The notes under the pieces were generated by a model. It did not search any database. It was not told the origin of the DNA and worked only from the letters and a program-made list of their open reading frames with translations. Made by a program: the position numbers and the translations under genes. Positions 24,282 to 36,836 of a stretch of DNA of 64,000 nucleotides are shown here, in pieces. Source of the stretch: Arthrinium phaeospermum (lineage: Eukaryota; Ascomycota; Sordariomycetes; Amphisphaeriales; Apiosporaceae); contig QYRS01000008.1 of assembly GCA_006503535.1 (NCBI GenBank), positions 1,860,001-1,924,000 on the forward strand, given 5' to 3'. The first letter of the stretch is position 1, and each line of letters starts with the position of its first letter.

Positions 24282-25269
24282 GGTGAATGTTGATGTGTCG
24301 ATGCGGCTAATGTGATGTGGTCCTGGTCAGAAAGGGAGAGAAATAAGACGGAGTGCAAGCTGCTGTTGTTTGTTTGTCAAATGCAGGAAATGGCTGCACA
24401 AATAGAATGCTGAGCTGTAGAGATGAAGAAGAAGAACAAAGATTACAATTGAGTCGAAGTAGTACAATCGGGAAAGGATTACAAGGCCAGCAACAGGTAA
24501 GACAGCCAGACGCTCGGAGGGTGGGATACGATTTGTAGATGGACGTTGGCGATTCTTCCTCTGTCCGGCGCGGGCGCGTTGTTCTTTTTCTGGGGGGCTG
24601 TACAGCCGGAGTACGAACTTAGAAGTACTTTGTCAGCTGCTCAAGCATTACACCACTTATCCAGCGGGACAGTCCATTTATGTTTTTCTGGAATTTCTAA
24701 GATTAAGTAGGTAAGTACATATCCGAATACTCATAATGAACTTCAGTATATTTCAACTGATATCAAGTGTGGTTTCTGGTAATAGACGGTTTACCTGATC
24801 TCGAAAGTGACTTCTTAGGTACCTAACGTTCAAGAATAGAAAGGCCAGCCCCCCTGCATCAATCAAACAGATCACTTCAGATCTGGAAGCGCGTCTTGTC
24901 TTATCTAAGGCCGACTTCCAGTTGGGTTAGGTAGATGTGGCTGCTGGATTCAATCAGCCACACCGGAAAAGAGGCAAGCCCCGGGTCCACTTTGACCTCA
25001 CCTTTTGGCCTGAAGTTCGAGGCAACAGTGGGCAGAAAACTGAATTAGGGTCGACAGATAAGCACGGGCCATCGAGCACTATCTGATTCCCCCAATCAAT
25101 TGCTGGCTAGGTACTTTGCCCACACAATTCTGCCGAACTTGCACCAAAGCGAGAAAATTGTCCAGCTGTGTGGTGTTAATTTTCGGCCTCCAGTCTGCAA
25201 TTCTTCAGTTTGGAATTCATCTCCCCCAACACCATCACGACATCGAATTACGCCCAATAGACCGTCAAA
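24282..25269. promoter_or_regulatory. Divergent intergenic region (RRM gene / uL2)
   Basis: About 1 kb separates the start codons of the RRM gene (-) and ribosomal protein uL2 (+), so it should carry both promoters. TAGGTACCTA and TTAAGTAGGTAAGTA motifs occur near 24706 and 24818. No gene is visible inside it. Confidence 0.45.
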
Positions 25270-26376
25270 ATGGGTCGCGTGATTCGTAACCAGAGAAAGG
25301 GCCAGGGAGGCATCTTCAGTAAGTCATCGCCTCGACTTTCTTTCCCATCATCCAGCAACATGGTCATCGCCAAATTCGACTCGAGCACGGAATATTTTGG
25401 GCACATGGAGATTGCACTGAGGCAGTCTTGGGACGCATAGCCAATGTCGGGCAGTCGAAGGAACACTACTACCTTGGGGAGTGCAGGCGAAAGAAACACA
25501 GCGACACGGCAGAAGAATCATCGGGGATTGCACATGCACACTCAACTTGGCCCGGTTGCTAACCTCGTTCTTTTTTCCCACAGCCTCCAACTCCCACTTG
25601 CGCAAGTCCCCTGCCAAGTTCCGATCTCTCGACTACGCCGAGCGCCATGGATACGTCCGCGGTGTGATCAAGGAGATCGTCCACGACGCTGGTCGTGGTG
25701 CTCCCCTCGCCAAGGTCGTCTTCCGCAGCCCCTACAAGTTCAAGCAGATCACCGAGACCTTCATCGCCAACGAGGGTATGTACACCGGCCAGTACGTCTA
25801 CGCCGGAAAGAACGCCGCTCTGACCGTCGGTAACGTCCTGCCCCTGGGCTCCATGCCCGAGGGTACCGTCGTCTCCAACGTCGAGGAGAAGGTTGGTGAC
25901 CGTGGCACTCTGGGCCGCACCTCCGGCAACTACATCACCATTGTCGGCCACAACCCCGATGAGGGCAAGACCCGCATCAAGCTCCCCTCCGGTGCCAAGA
26001 AGATTGTCTCCAGCAGCTCTCGTGGTATGATCGGTATCGTCGCCGGTGGTGGCCGTACCGACAAGCCTCTCCTGAAGGCTTCGCGTGCCAAGCACAAGTT
26101 CGCTGTCAAGCGCAACAGCTGGCCCAAGACTCGTGGTGTTGCCATGAACCCCGTCGACCATCCTCACGGTGGTGTAAGTTTTCCCCGACCTCCTCTTTGC
26201 GAGTCTCGCAAGACAGACGCAGGCACAGACACTGACACACTCCTCTCTAGGGTAACCACCAACATATCGGTAAGGCTTCTACCATCAACCGGTACGCCGC
26301 GGCGGGTCAAAAGGCTGGTCTTATTGCTGCGCGCAGAACGGGTCTGCTGCGTGGTACCCAGAAGACCAAGGATTAA
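25270..26376 (+). CDS. RPL2: Large-subunit ribosomal protein uL2 (L8/L2)
   Basis: Three exons: 25270-25318, 25584-26173 and 26251-26376, give 254 residues, the usual length for fungal uL2. The protein starts [16 protein letters not shown] and continues through [32 protein letters not shown] and the signature [17 protein letters not shown], which is rebuilt exactly across the last intron. uL2 sits near the peptidyl-transferase centre and the conserved His loop supports its activity. The first intron (265 nt) lies just after the start region, a common place for regulatory introns in fungal ribosomal genes. Coding bias is strong, with C-ending codons, as expected for a highly expressed gene. Adenosine kinase follows on the same strand. 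Confidence 0.98.
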
Positions 26377-27267
26377 GGGTGATTCTCCGACAAAAAGCAT
26401 TTCGGTGGTATTTCATCGCGCAACGAATTGGGGGTCTACGGAGTTTTACTTGCTCTTTGCATCTGTAGGTACAGATATTGAGCTAGTCATGAGAAACGGC
26501 TCAATGGGAATGTACCTGGCATCAACACGAATTTCTTCTGGTTAAATGTCTGCTCCGTCCCAATTTCCCTTCCCCCTCTTTGCGCTAGGGTCGGGCTCAG
26601 GTTCGTGTCTGCGTGTATTATGTGATGCGTCAGGGAAATAGAATGGCGTACACTGGGTGAGCCATCTGCATAGAGTTGGCAATAAGGCCAAAAACCCACG
26701 TTCGCGATGAGTTGGTAGAAATCAGTAATGAGACGGTGCCGCGGGTGCTGCGTATGAGATGAAATCCAGTTTCATATCAGGTGATGATTGTCCCGGGGCA
26801 AAGGAAAGGAAACTACCTACTGCTTGGTCGAAGGTTGCATGATGTCCCACGATCGTACCATTCGGCTTCAAGTCACTTGACGTAACCAGGGTCTCATCTA
26901 GACTACCCGTTCGGTTTATTAACCTGGGGCTGCCACCCATCCTTTCTCCGCGTATTCGGTCGCTCACTGCTACGCCCTGTATGAACGAACCTACGCACAG
27001 CTTCATTCCATGTGATGACGGTGTTTCGCAATGGCATGCTACGAATGGCTTCTTCTCAGCAAGGCCGCCCGGTCCGCGGTCCCTTCCTGCGCCGTATCCG
27101 CCAATAAGGGGCGTTTCCTCAAGCACCTGCAGTCAGGGCCCGACCACCCCACTCTGCTTCTGAGCAACCCCGCCATAAGACGGTCTTCCTCCTACAATTT
27201 CTTCCCCCGCCGTACTCATCACTACTACACCCAACCCAAACAGCAGCACTTTAGATCTCTCGCTACA
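26377..27267. other. Intergenic region between uL2 and adenosine kinase
   Basis: Tandem spacing of about 0.9 kb holds the uL2 3' flank and the adenosine kinase promoter. A pyrimidine-rich stretch with CCTCCTACAATTTCTTCCCCC (27187-27210) precedes the ATG. No further gene seen. Confidence 0.45.
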
Positions 27268-28592
27268 ATGGCCGCTACCAAGGAATTCTCTCTCCTGTGC
27301 CTGGAGAACCCTCTGCTTGGTAAGTTTGATCTCGTGGCGCTGCCATTGGTCCCACGGTGTATATGGCTATGATGGAAAATAGAGGGGCAGCAGCAACCGA
27401 TATGGAAGGGGGGCGGATGGATCTTCACAGGTGTCAATTGCTAACGAGAACGCATCCTTGTAGACATCCAGGCTCAGGGTAACGAGGCTCTGCTCGAGAA
27501 GTACGGCCTCAAGGCCAACGATGCCATCCTGGCCGAGGAGAAGCACAAGCCTCTGTACGAGGACCTGCTGACCAACTACGACGCCAAGCTCATCGCCGGT
27601 GGTGCCGCCCAGAACACGGCCCGCGGTGCCCAGTACATCCTGCCCGCCAACAGCGTCGTCTACCTCGGCGGCGCCGGTGACGACAAGTACGCCGCCATCC
27701 TGCACGACGCCGTCAAGGCCGCCGGCCTGCGCGTCGAGTACCGCGTCGACCCCAAGGTCCCCACCGGCCGCTGCGGCGCCATCATCACCGGCCACAACCG
27801 CTCCCTCTGCACCGACCTCGGTGCCGCCAACCACTACGACCTCGACCACCTGAAGCGCGACGACATCTGGAAGCTGGTCAAGAACGCCGACTTCTACTAT
27901 GTCGGTGGTTTCCACTTCACCGGTAAGCACTGATGATGGATCGCCTCTCTTGCCTTCCCAAAACCTTGAGTACTAATACATCGACCACAGTCTGCCCGCC
28001 GGCCATCATGACCCTCGGCGAGGAGGCCGCAGCCAACAACAAGGTCTTCGTCGTCAACATGTCGGCGCCCTTCATCGCCCAGTTCTTCAAGGACCCCCTG
28101 GACGAGTCGGCCAAGTACTGGGACTACCTGATCTGCAACGAGTCCGAGGCCGAGGCCTACGCGACCTCGCACAACCTGTCGTGCAACCCCACCGACGTGG
28201 CCGCCATCGCCAAAGAGATTGCCAACCTGCCCAAGGCCAACGAGAAGCGCAAGCGCCTCGTCGTCATCACCCAGGGCACCGAGCCCACCATCATCGCCAC
28301 CCAGGGCGAGGCCGACGTCAAGTCCTTCCCCGTCCACGCCATCGCCAAGGAGAAGATCACCGACACCAACGGCGCCGGTGACGCCTTCGCCGGCGGCTTC
28401 GTCGCCGGTCTCGTCAAGGGCGAGAGCCTCGAGAAGAGCGTCGACATGGGTCAATGGCTCGCCAGCCTGAGCATCCAGGAGCTGGGTCCTTCGTGAGTAT
28501 TTCCATCTTTTAGGTTTTGATAGAGTCGGTCCACTAACCCTCGTGCTCCCCCTTATAGGTACCCTCACCCCAAGCAGACCTACTCTGCTTAA
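27268..28592 (+). CDS. Adenosine kinase
   Basis: Four exons: 27268-27319, 27464-27922, 27991-28492 and 28559-28592, give 348 residues, typical for the family. It belongs to the PfkB/ribokinase superfamily and phosphorylates adenosine to AMP with ATP in the cytosol. This salvages purine and removes adenosine made by the methyl cycle. Visible features are the N-terminal LLTNYDAKLIAGGAAQNTARGA motif around residues 50-72, the lid region with GRCGAIITG, the FVVNMSAPFIAQFF strand, and the catalytic signature DTNGAGDAFAGGF with Asp301 as base. Introns are placed in phases 1, 1 and 2 and all join conserved blocks cleanly. The last exon encodes only ten residues after the split Ser codon. Confidence 0.97.
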
Positions 28593-30411
28593 ACGGGAGA
28601 TAATAGACCAAGATTCGTTTTGGGGAGAACCGGACTCCTGTTTCAGGAGGGGGTATCGTCATCCCCAAGAGATTTTGAGTTGCGTGTATTTACTTCAACA
28701 TAGCGCAAAATGGGTCTGGCATTGGCGTTTCTCATAAAGGGTCTGGGTTTCAACAACATAAGGAGGTCAGTTGTTTTGATGACACCTCAAATCAGCATTT
28801 TCTCTCTTTCCGAAAAAGTATTGGGAGAGGGAGTACAGATATGCTCGCACATATTCTTGTCATGTCAGCTTGAAGCAAAGAGTCTGAGATCAGGAATCAA
28901 AATACTACATGATACCACGTCAAGTACGATGTCTCGTGTCAAATTTGAATGCCACCGTGATGTCCATCGAACTACATCCATCTTGATGTAATACTGGTAG
29001 AATTCCCAATACGCTACAGTTCTGGTATACGAGACAGGGTCGTCTCCTGTCTGGAGTAGTAAAATCGCAATACTACAGGTCACATATGGCATCTCGGGAA
29101 TGTTAACATTGTTCAAAACATGTGATTAGTACTGCTGTTGACTGACTGTATTAACTAACGCCCCATCATCTCCCTCCATTGTCGCTGTCTTTTCGCAGGT
29201 CTGCCGAGGAGAAAGAGAGAAAAAACCTCGGGCCAATTTCCTCGAGTCTAATCTGAAAAGAGCCTCAACAGACATGCAAGCAAGCAGCCAGCTTGAGAAA
29301 CGACAGGCCGCTGAACCAACGCAAGATGGGGGTAAAGAAACCAGAGGACCACCACACACAGGCCACCGAAACCGATGGTCTTGAAGATGACTATGTGACG
29401 ACGGAAACATGTGTTACTTGATTACGCATGCCTTCTTGGAAATACGCAAACTTCATTCTTGCCTGAAGAGATACCTCGCTCGTCTCTTCCGGGGTTGTCT
29501 GTCTCCTCCCCTTCGTGAGACGCATTATGTGTGTGAAGCGCATAAAAGGCAACTGGCAACTAACTGCGCAAATCCATTCTTTCTTTGCCGCCCTATGTAG
29601 TTTGCATTTCCCCGCCCTGAAAGAAGGGTACTAAGCCGTACACACATACTACATACACAACCCACCAAAGGGTGAGGGTTTGTTTCACAATACTACCCTG
29701 TGCGGGCATTACTACCACTATTGCTTCCCTCGCGAGTAATACGAGACAGACGACCATCAACAGCGAGGCAAGTGCTCTCGTGCTGTGGGGTGCAAAGACT
29801 GAAGCAAAAGGAGAAGAAAAAGAAGTCGCAGCTGTTTCGTTCGCTCCAAATGACCGTCGATAGCAGACTTGAAGAGAGAAATGTAAGTCAGTATATATGC
29901 GCCAATGCATAAAGTAAAGAAAAGGGAATGGATAATGACGGGTAAACTGACCAGAAATTAACCATCTGCTAGAGGAATCCAACTTATCACAAACATCCAG
30001 TCCCACACAAGGGGAGTTCTGGATTCAATGCAAGCGAAAGTTGTAGTGGTCGGTGGGCTGTCGTAAGTGGTTCTGCCACTTTGCAATCGTCGAATGGAAA
30101 GGACCGGCTGGGCTCTCACTCGAGCTTGTTTTCCTTCGCGGCGCCCGATCTCACTCAGGTCTTCTTCTTTTCTCGCTTGGATGACGGCGGGCCAAAGCAG
30201 CAGGATAGCGACTGTAGGGCACAACGGGCAGTGGCTGCCCCAAATATACACCATCGAGTCACCCCTGGAACAAACTCATTGGGTGGATGGATTTGAGAGA
30301 CGGCATTACTGCCAAGATCTTCGCCAGCACCAGACTGAAGAAACCGCCAACGCAGGACATCATTGTTATGCTATTTGCCAGGAGACTTCACTCCACAAGA
30401 TATGAGCATCA
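28593..30411. other. Convergent intergenic region
   Basis: Separates the 3' ends of adenosine kinase (+) and the EST1-family gene (-). It is AT-richer than its flanks and has only short overlapping frames. Poly-A-like AATAAA variants are scattered. No repeat or RNA gene recognised. Confidence 0.45.
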
Positions 30412-33400
30412 TCACTTTCGAGGAGGCTTGTTGTGGGTGTCCGCCAGGGCCGACTCGAGGATGGCACGATCGTAGGCCGACGCCTTCTCAGCGCCGCCGA
30501 AATGCTTGATCTTGTTACGGAAGTGCGTCGGGTCTTCCCGGTTGTTCCCCTCGCCGCTACGGCCAAACGCCGTGCTGCCGTTGTAGTAGTTGCCGTTGGA
30601 TTCCACCATGCCGACTTGGGCGGGCTGGGCACCAGTGGCCGGCGTGCCGGTCCAGATCTGGCTAGGGTGCGAGAAGGTCCATGGCGAACCAACACGACCA
30701 ACGCTGTTCTCGCCATAGTTGAGAGAAGACAGCTGCCCCTCAAACGAACCCATGGATCCCTGAGACCGGTGATGCGGGGAGCCAATAGCGCGAGGGCTCG
30801 GTGTGAACTGGTTTGGGAATCCACCTGCCAGAGGGCTAGCGTATCCAGGCTGGCGTTGTCCACCGAGGTTGTTCATGTCGGTCGGACCGCTACGGCGAGG
30901 TTGGTGCTGTCTTCCGACTCCATTTTGGAAACCACCCAGTTGAGCGAGCAGTTGCTCGTTTGCTTTGTCTCTGGCATGGCCCGACTTCAGGGCCTCGAGA
31001 AGATTCATGTTCTCTGCCGTACCCGGGGACATGGATTCAGTGCGGCGCACTGCAGGAAGTGGACTGGGACCCGAGCGAAAGATGCCGGATGCCGATGCTG
31101 GGCTCAGTCCAGGCGATGGCCGGTTCTTCGCGGAGCTTACACCATACTGTGCAAACAGGTCCGATGCAAGTCTGTCCCGAGCCAAGTTACGTTGCGCGTT
31201 CGCAAAATCGGGGCTGGCCGTTCCAGTGGAGGCGCCAATGGAGCCAACTTCCATTTGTCCATATGCAGTAGGTGAGATGCGGCGGTTGCCAGGTAAGGAT
31301 CCGAGTCCAGAGGCGAAAGTCGAGGTCGAGGGGTTTGCGGTGCCCAGACCCTCGGCTCTTCCGTAACTTCCATAAGTAGGCGAAATCATTTGCTCAAAGG
31401 CACCAACGGAGCCACCAAGGGCATGGGTTGGGGATGTAATAGTTCGTGGCACATCTCTGCCATTTCCCATCGAGTGGAGACTGCTGTCGGGGGCGGTCGT
31501 GGAAGCCGAGAGCGAGTAACCCCACGGATGGCTCGGTATGGGTATGGAGTTCGTCAAAGAAGCACCGTTCGGTGACACAGACGGGGCCGCTCGATGGTTC
31601 GGACCATGGTCGGGGGACAACGAATGACTGGGACCAAGACCTAATTGGCCAAAGATATCGTTGGCAGTGGATGAGTTCATGCCATAGCTAGTATCGCCTA
31701 AAGCCGAGCTTGGCTGCAAGAGAGAGTCATCGTTTTCGTCTCCATTGCCCGTCAGATCATCCACCATGTCATTCACCATCTGATCCATGTCAAGCTCCTC
31801 GGCCTCAGACTGGCGGGCAGCCGCTTTCGCCTGTGCTTTTTTGGGAGTCGCTTTTGCGGCCGTACCATTGGCCTTAGAGTTTAACACCCCCTTTCTGGCG
31901 GGCGAGTTGGTAGGCAAAGCAGGGGGGCTCAGGAGGTCTTCTAGAGAGCCTTGTGCGGTAGTAGCGGCAGGAGCATTGTCGGTGTGCTGTGCACTCGCCA
32001 TGGTCAAGTCCTCGAAAAGGTTGGAGAGATCGGTCTCTCCAAGAGGTCGAAAAGATTGCCCGCGTGGGTCTTGGGCGCTCCCGAGACCCTTGGCAGGATC
32101 GTCGGGATAAACCCACGTTCGGGTGCCGTTTGGTCCGCCGGTCATCATCAACGGTGACTCGTGGCTGGCTGCCAGATAGATTCCGCAAAGAAGGATATCT
32201 CTGATGCGCCACAAAGTCTCGGTGTGGGGCCTGAAATGAGGCCTCGTCACTTCTTTCCGCGGTTTGAATGCCTTGCGGCAGTGAGTGGAACCTGAAAGGC
32301 CGGTGATCTTGTCGTCAATGAACAAAGGTAGCTGCTCATCTGCGAGGGGTCGGAGGCCAATAATTTCCGTATCCTCCGGAAGAAGATACTTTGACTGTGC
32401 AACGAGACAGTTCACAAGTGCGTGTGGTAAAAGCCGCGTCAGGACTTCGGCAACCAGTCGGTGAACGTCCTCGCGAGCCTTTTGGTCCAAGTGGTCTTGA
32501 TACGCATTAAGGTCCGAACGTGTGACGTACAACCAGGCGAGACAAATCCGGCAAAGGCTGATGAGTTTGGAAAGCGAAGCAGAAAATTCAACGGTACATT
32601 CGGCAACACCGTCTTGGTTGCTGGCGAGGGTAATCCCGGTGTCGTTTTGGAGAGCGGTAAGGAGCTGTCGAACCAGAACTTGAATCGTCCGCAGATTGAA
32701 GTTCAGGATGTATTGACAGGTTTGTGAACCCTCCATACTCCATTTATCGGGGTCTAACGACGAATTAAGTCAGCAGGTTAAAAAACAATCGAGAACTTAG
32801 ACAGTCGTACCATTCAGGTTCTCCTTGGCGATGTCATAGGCAGCAATATTGATTAGAATCATCTTGAGGACCACATCCTCACTGCCATCCCCTTTCAGAG
32901 ACATCTCCAGCTGGTGCAAGACCTCGTCTTCCAGCTCTCTCTGGACCGAGAACTTCTTCCCCCTGGCATAATGGGCATGGAGCTTCACAAACCAGCTCAC
33001 GATAGCCTCAGCAGGGTCTTTGGCAGCCCCACGTCTGGAATTGGACTGGGTCTGATGACGGTCGAAAGCCTTCTGCAAATTTCCAGGACCGAGCGCGTAC
33101 GGTTTGGCGATCGAAATGGAGCGGTGGAACCGATAAATGATCTCCAGTTGTTGGCCCTGGATCTGGTGCAGCACAGCCATTTGATGATGGCATGTGCCAT
33201 CGTCAGGGTCCAGCATGCTGGCCAGGCCGTAGTAGGTCAGAGCCGTGTCGAAAGACCCTTTTGTGGCCTTTTCGGCATGCTGACAGCGGTATCGAGCCAA
33301 GTCGCCGAGGCGGACCAGAGTCATGTAGCATGCATTAACGAGTGCCGTGCGCATGGCAGGAGGTAGATCGCCAGAGGTTTGGACCGCGCCTTGGGGCTCT

Positions 33401-34050
33401 ACCTCTAACCCGTAAGCGGCCTGCTTCAGCTCGGGGATATCATAGCTGCCAGCCAGTCGTTGTACATAGCCCTTATAGAAGAGCTGTGAGTATTTCAGAA
33501 AGTCGCGGTACAGCTTGTCAACCTTGCGCTTCTGGACGACTTGACTCCTGTCTCCGATGCGACTGAGAACTTTTCGGTACGTGTTATTGAACATGGTATG
33601 GGTATTCCACAGCACGGTCTCAATGTCCTGCTTCTGCGCATACGAGAAATCAGCGAAGATGGCAGCCACGCTATGCAGTCGATACCTAAGTATTGTGTCA
33701 GCGAGAGCCGGTATATCAGGGGGCAAGAGGGGAATCCCCGTACTGCTGCATAAGCGTTTCGATCTGCTCGAGGCGCGCCGTATAGTTGACACTAACTTTG
33801 GGCTCTATAGACTGGAGCTCCTCGATTTTCTGCTGGATCTTTTCCCGGAAACTGCTGGCTTCCCTGCAGAGATGCGTGTCAGCGGTTTGATACTGGGTCT
33901 ATCTAGCACTACAGTGGCAACTTCGCAAGCACCGCCGGAAGCCCCTCTGGTGCGACTCGTGCGATCTAAAGACATGTGTGCTTTGGCCAAACTTGGTGGG
34001 TTGACGTACATCCAGCGTTCCGCTGCTACCTGTCGCATATCGTGCGCCAT
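30412..34050 (-). CDS. EST1/EBS1/SMG7-family protein
   Basis: Four exons: 34050-34010, 33863-33744, 33685-32811 and 32753-30412, give about 1125 residues. Residues about 15-130 form the 14-3-3-like helical N-terminus (FREKIQQKIEELQ, ...LHSVAAIFADFSYAQKQDIETVLWN). They are followed by the TPR-containing EST1 DNA/RNA-binding region to about residue 500. That part includes RYRCQHAEKATKGSFDTALTYYGLASMLDPDDG, HHQMAVLHQIQGQQLEIIYRFHRSIS and HAHYARGKKF. The C-terminal half is Ser/Gly/Asn-rich and disordered. In fungi this family (yeast Est1 and Ebs1, animal SMG5/6/7) works in nonsense-mediated mRNA decay and telomere maintenance; no PIN nuclease domain is visible, so it is SMG7/EBS1-like. The start Met is the least certain point: the ORF stays open upstream of 34050. 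Introns use GTACGT, GTACGG and GTACGA donors. Confidence 0.9.
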
Positions 34051-35491
34051 GTTGGGCAACTTTTCCGGCCGAGGCGGCAGCAATAGCAAACTAATCCGTA
34101 GATCGGAAGGGTCCTTCGGCGCGTATAGATACTTGTTCTGACAATACAACCGAGCAGGGGTGCGGTCTTGTCGCGGGGGTCTTTATGTGTATGGGTGGGT
34201 TGTCTGTAGGTTCCCGGCGCGGAACCGTGGGGGGCCTTGTTCCTGGGGGGAAAGGCGTCGCTTGTAGTCAAGGCGTCTGCTCACTCGAAGTCGGAACAGA
34301 TCGTGGATTGCGCAAGAGATCCATAGCAATTCATGCGCGAAGGAGGAGGGACGAGATGTGCCGCCGGGTAGTGGGCTGGAGTGGTTGTTGGCGCAGCGCT
34401 GGATGACGAAAACATTGGTGAAGATGGAGAAGCGCAAAGCCGGCGGGAGGCTCTCAGATGGCGGGAGTGCAAGATGGCATGTGGTTTAAAACTGCGCGTA
34501 TAAGAACTACTGGACGTGGGGGGGTTATCTCGGGTAGGCCACGTCTTCGTACGGGGAGACTGCAACGAGGCCAACGATGGTTTTGTGGTGGTTGAGAAAG
34601 CAAGCAGAAGGCAGGGTTGGTGCGGTGGTGGTGGAATTGGGATTATTGGGCTGCGAATAATGCGGGAGGGAGTGAATGAATCAAAGAAAGCGACCGCATG
34701 CAACCTGATTTGATTCACCACCACCCACTCTCACTCTCACAACTCTGCTTCGGCTTACTTTATTCATTCCAGTCCCTACAGCACCTTAGGTACCTACCTA
34801 GGTGGCGGGTGGGTCGTTTTTAACTGTCTTTCTGGCCAATGCAACCCCGGTCAGCCTGAACTTTAGGGGACCATTGGGCGGGCAATTGGGGGGGTTGTAC
34901 TGGGTTGTTGTGCCTAAGCTTAGATGTGGTTTAGTGCGCATCATCCCTTGGCATTCCCCCAAGCGATCAAATGGTCCCATGCATCACATCATGGCTTGGG
35001 CTACTTTTTGGATGTATTTCATATTTGGAGAGCTGGGAGATGGAGTAGAGACCTCATATATGCACCCTTGACCGCTCTGTTGTCTGTTGTCGAGGCCAAG
35101 CCATATTCAATTTCCACCTCATCTGCAACAAACATCTTGTTGGGCACTCTCGGTCAGCCCAGTCTTTCGAGTCTTCCTGGCTCAGGCGGCTCTTTGTTCT
35201 CTGCCCCTCTTCAAACTCTACCACAGCTGAGGAGAACACACTTGAATCAAGTGGTGTCATACAAGTAGCTCATCAAAGTCCCCTCCCTCCACTTACACAC
35301 ATTTGCCTCGTCAACCGATCGCTTGCTATACACCTTGACGACCCTGCAACCTTAACGAAAGCCTAGGATTGGAAGTTAGAGACACATTCTCTCACCAATG
35401 TAAATCATACCCCAGTCCTCTTACTCAAATACCTGAAAAAAAGAAGACGTCACGCATACACCTCTGTCCGCCAGACGAAGAGAAAGCGAGA
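34051..35491. promoter_or_regulatory. Divergent intergenic region
   Basis: Promoter region shared by the EST1-family gene (-) and the ZNF511-like gene (+). It contains the near-palindrome CCTTAGGTACCTACCTAGGTGG at about 34785-34805 and CT-rich stretches near 34720-34745. No gene supported. Confidence 0.45.
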
Positions 35492-36404
35492 ATGAAGCGT
35501 TCACGTGAGCCTGAAGACAACTCAAGCGAGTACTCTGCAGATGTCCCCAGTAATGATGACCATGATTATGATGATGCGCCAGCAACTGGAACAAGCAAAC
35601 GCGAGAAGCAGCCAGCAGCTAAAATCATACAAGTGGACGAGTCGGCCGTGGACGACAGCACAACCGTCGTCATGCGGTGCCTACTCCCCCCTCACAGAGA
35701 GCCGCTGGCGTTCAGGTCGTATACGGACTACGAGACGCATTATCACAAGGCCCATTCGAATCGCTGTTTCGAATGCCGCAAGAACTTTCCCTCTGACCAC
35801 CTGCTCCGCGTCCACATCGAGGAGCAGCACGATGCGTTTGCGGCCGTGCTGAGGGAAAAGGGGGAGCATACAGTAAGTACCTAACCCATCATCCCCTTAT
35901 CTCCTGTAATCGGTATAAAATAGCTAACTTTGGTATTAATAGTACTCCTGCTTTGTGGAAGGCTGCGATCGGAAATGCAGGACCCCACAGAAGCGCCGGA
36001 TGCATCTGATCGATAAGCACATGTACCCCAAGAACTTCTTCTTCGGCATTACCAAAGACGGTATAGACGGCCGGAGCTCCCTCCTGATTGAAAACGGCCA
36101 TCGGCGCAGGGGCTCGTCCATCGGCCAGAGCGGTGGGCAGAAGGCGGCCGCTGCTTCGCGGAGACAGAGTCTCCGCAGCCAGACGGCCGAGACCCCTTCG
36201 GCTCAACACCACGCCGCCCCTGCTGATGATGACATGAAAGAAGGTAGTACCATTGTTGCTTCTAACGACAAAGTCGCGCCTCGACCAGAAAGCGCCGATG
36301 TTGCCATGGCCGACCTCGAAAGCGCTATGTCCGCTTTGCAGTTCGTGCCCCCGAGCATCCGCTTTGGTCGAGGAAAGGGAAAGTCGGGGTTTGCAAAGAA
36401 ATGA
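35492..36404 (+). CDS. C2H2 zinc-finger protein, ZNF511-like
   Basis: Two exons: 35492-35872 and 35943-36404, phase 0, 280 residues. I chose the Met at 35492 (MKRSREPEDN); the frame stays open upstream but without protein-like sequence. After an acidic, Lys/Arg-containing N-terminus, residues 60-156 carry three finger-like units. The first is MRCLLPPHRE...HYHKAH, then RCFECRKNFPSDHLLRVHIEEQH, then YSCFVEGCDRKCRTPQKRRMHLIDKHMYP. This order and spacing, plus the following KNFFFGI, match the ZNF511 family found from fungi to animals, whose molecular role is poorly known. The C-terminal 120 residues are disordered, ending in a basic FGRGKGKSGFAKK tail. Nuclear location is likely. The gene converges on BUD31. 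Confidence 0.86.
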
Positions 36405-36836
36405 GTCAATTGCATGAGGAGGCATGAGTTTATGAGTCACGAAGGGATGAAGATAGCATATTTGGTATAGCGTGCATACCGGCCGGTGTAAGCGAACAGG
36501 ACATTTCCGCATCGATCATTGAGAAGACTTTAGGGTCAGCGCTTGGGTACGTACATTTTGAACAGTCATAAGGAGAATCAACACTCGAATTCTTCGGCCC
36601 TGCATGTTTTTGTATTTCATCGCATGACGATACGTGAATTGGGTATAATTGTCTGCAGCGACCAACGGGCCTCATGATGATGTGAGCCCTCCTCTATCGA
36701 TGCCCCTATTTTCTGGTCTATCGATCTGGACCCTCAGTAGCAAGCCAAAAACAAAACGCCTGAATAAACCTGAAAACGCCTTTGCCATGCCATGCCGTGC
36801 CGGTGATATACGGATACAATACGCAGCAAGATTCCA
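36405..36836. other. Convergent intergenic region
   Basis: Short stretch between the stop codons of the ZNF511-like gene (+) and BUD31 (-). It should hold both 3' ends. No other feature seen. Confidence 0.45.

Noticed and set aside
25559..26167. 202-codon antisense frame over uL2
   Set aside because: Shadow of the strongly biased uL2 codons; no family resemblance.
30433..31275. 280-codon frame antisense to the EST1-family tail
   Set aside because: Shadow of the low-complexity Ser/Gly coding sequence on the minus strand.
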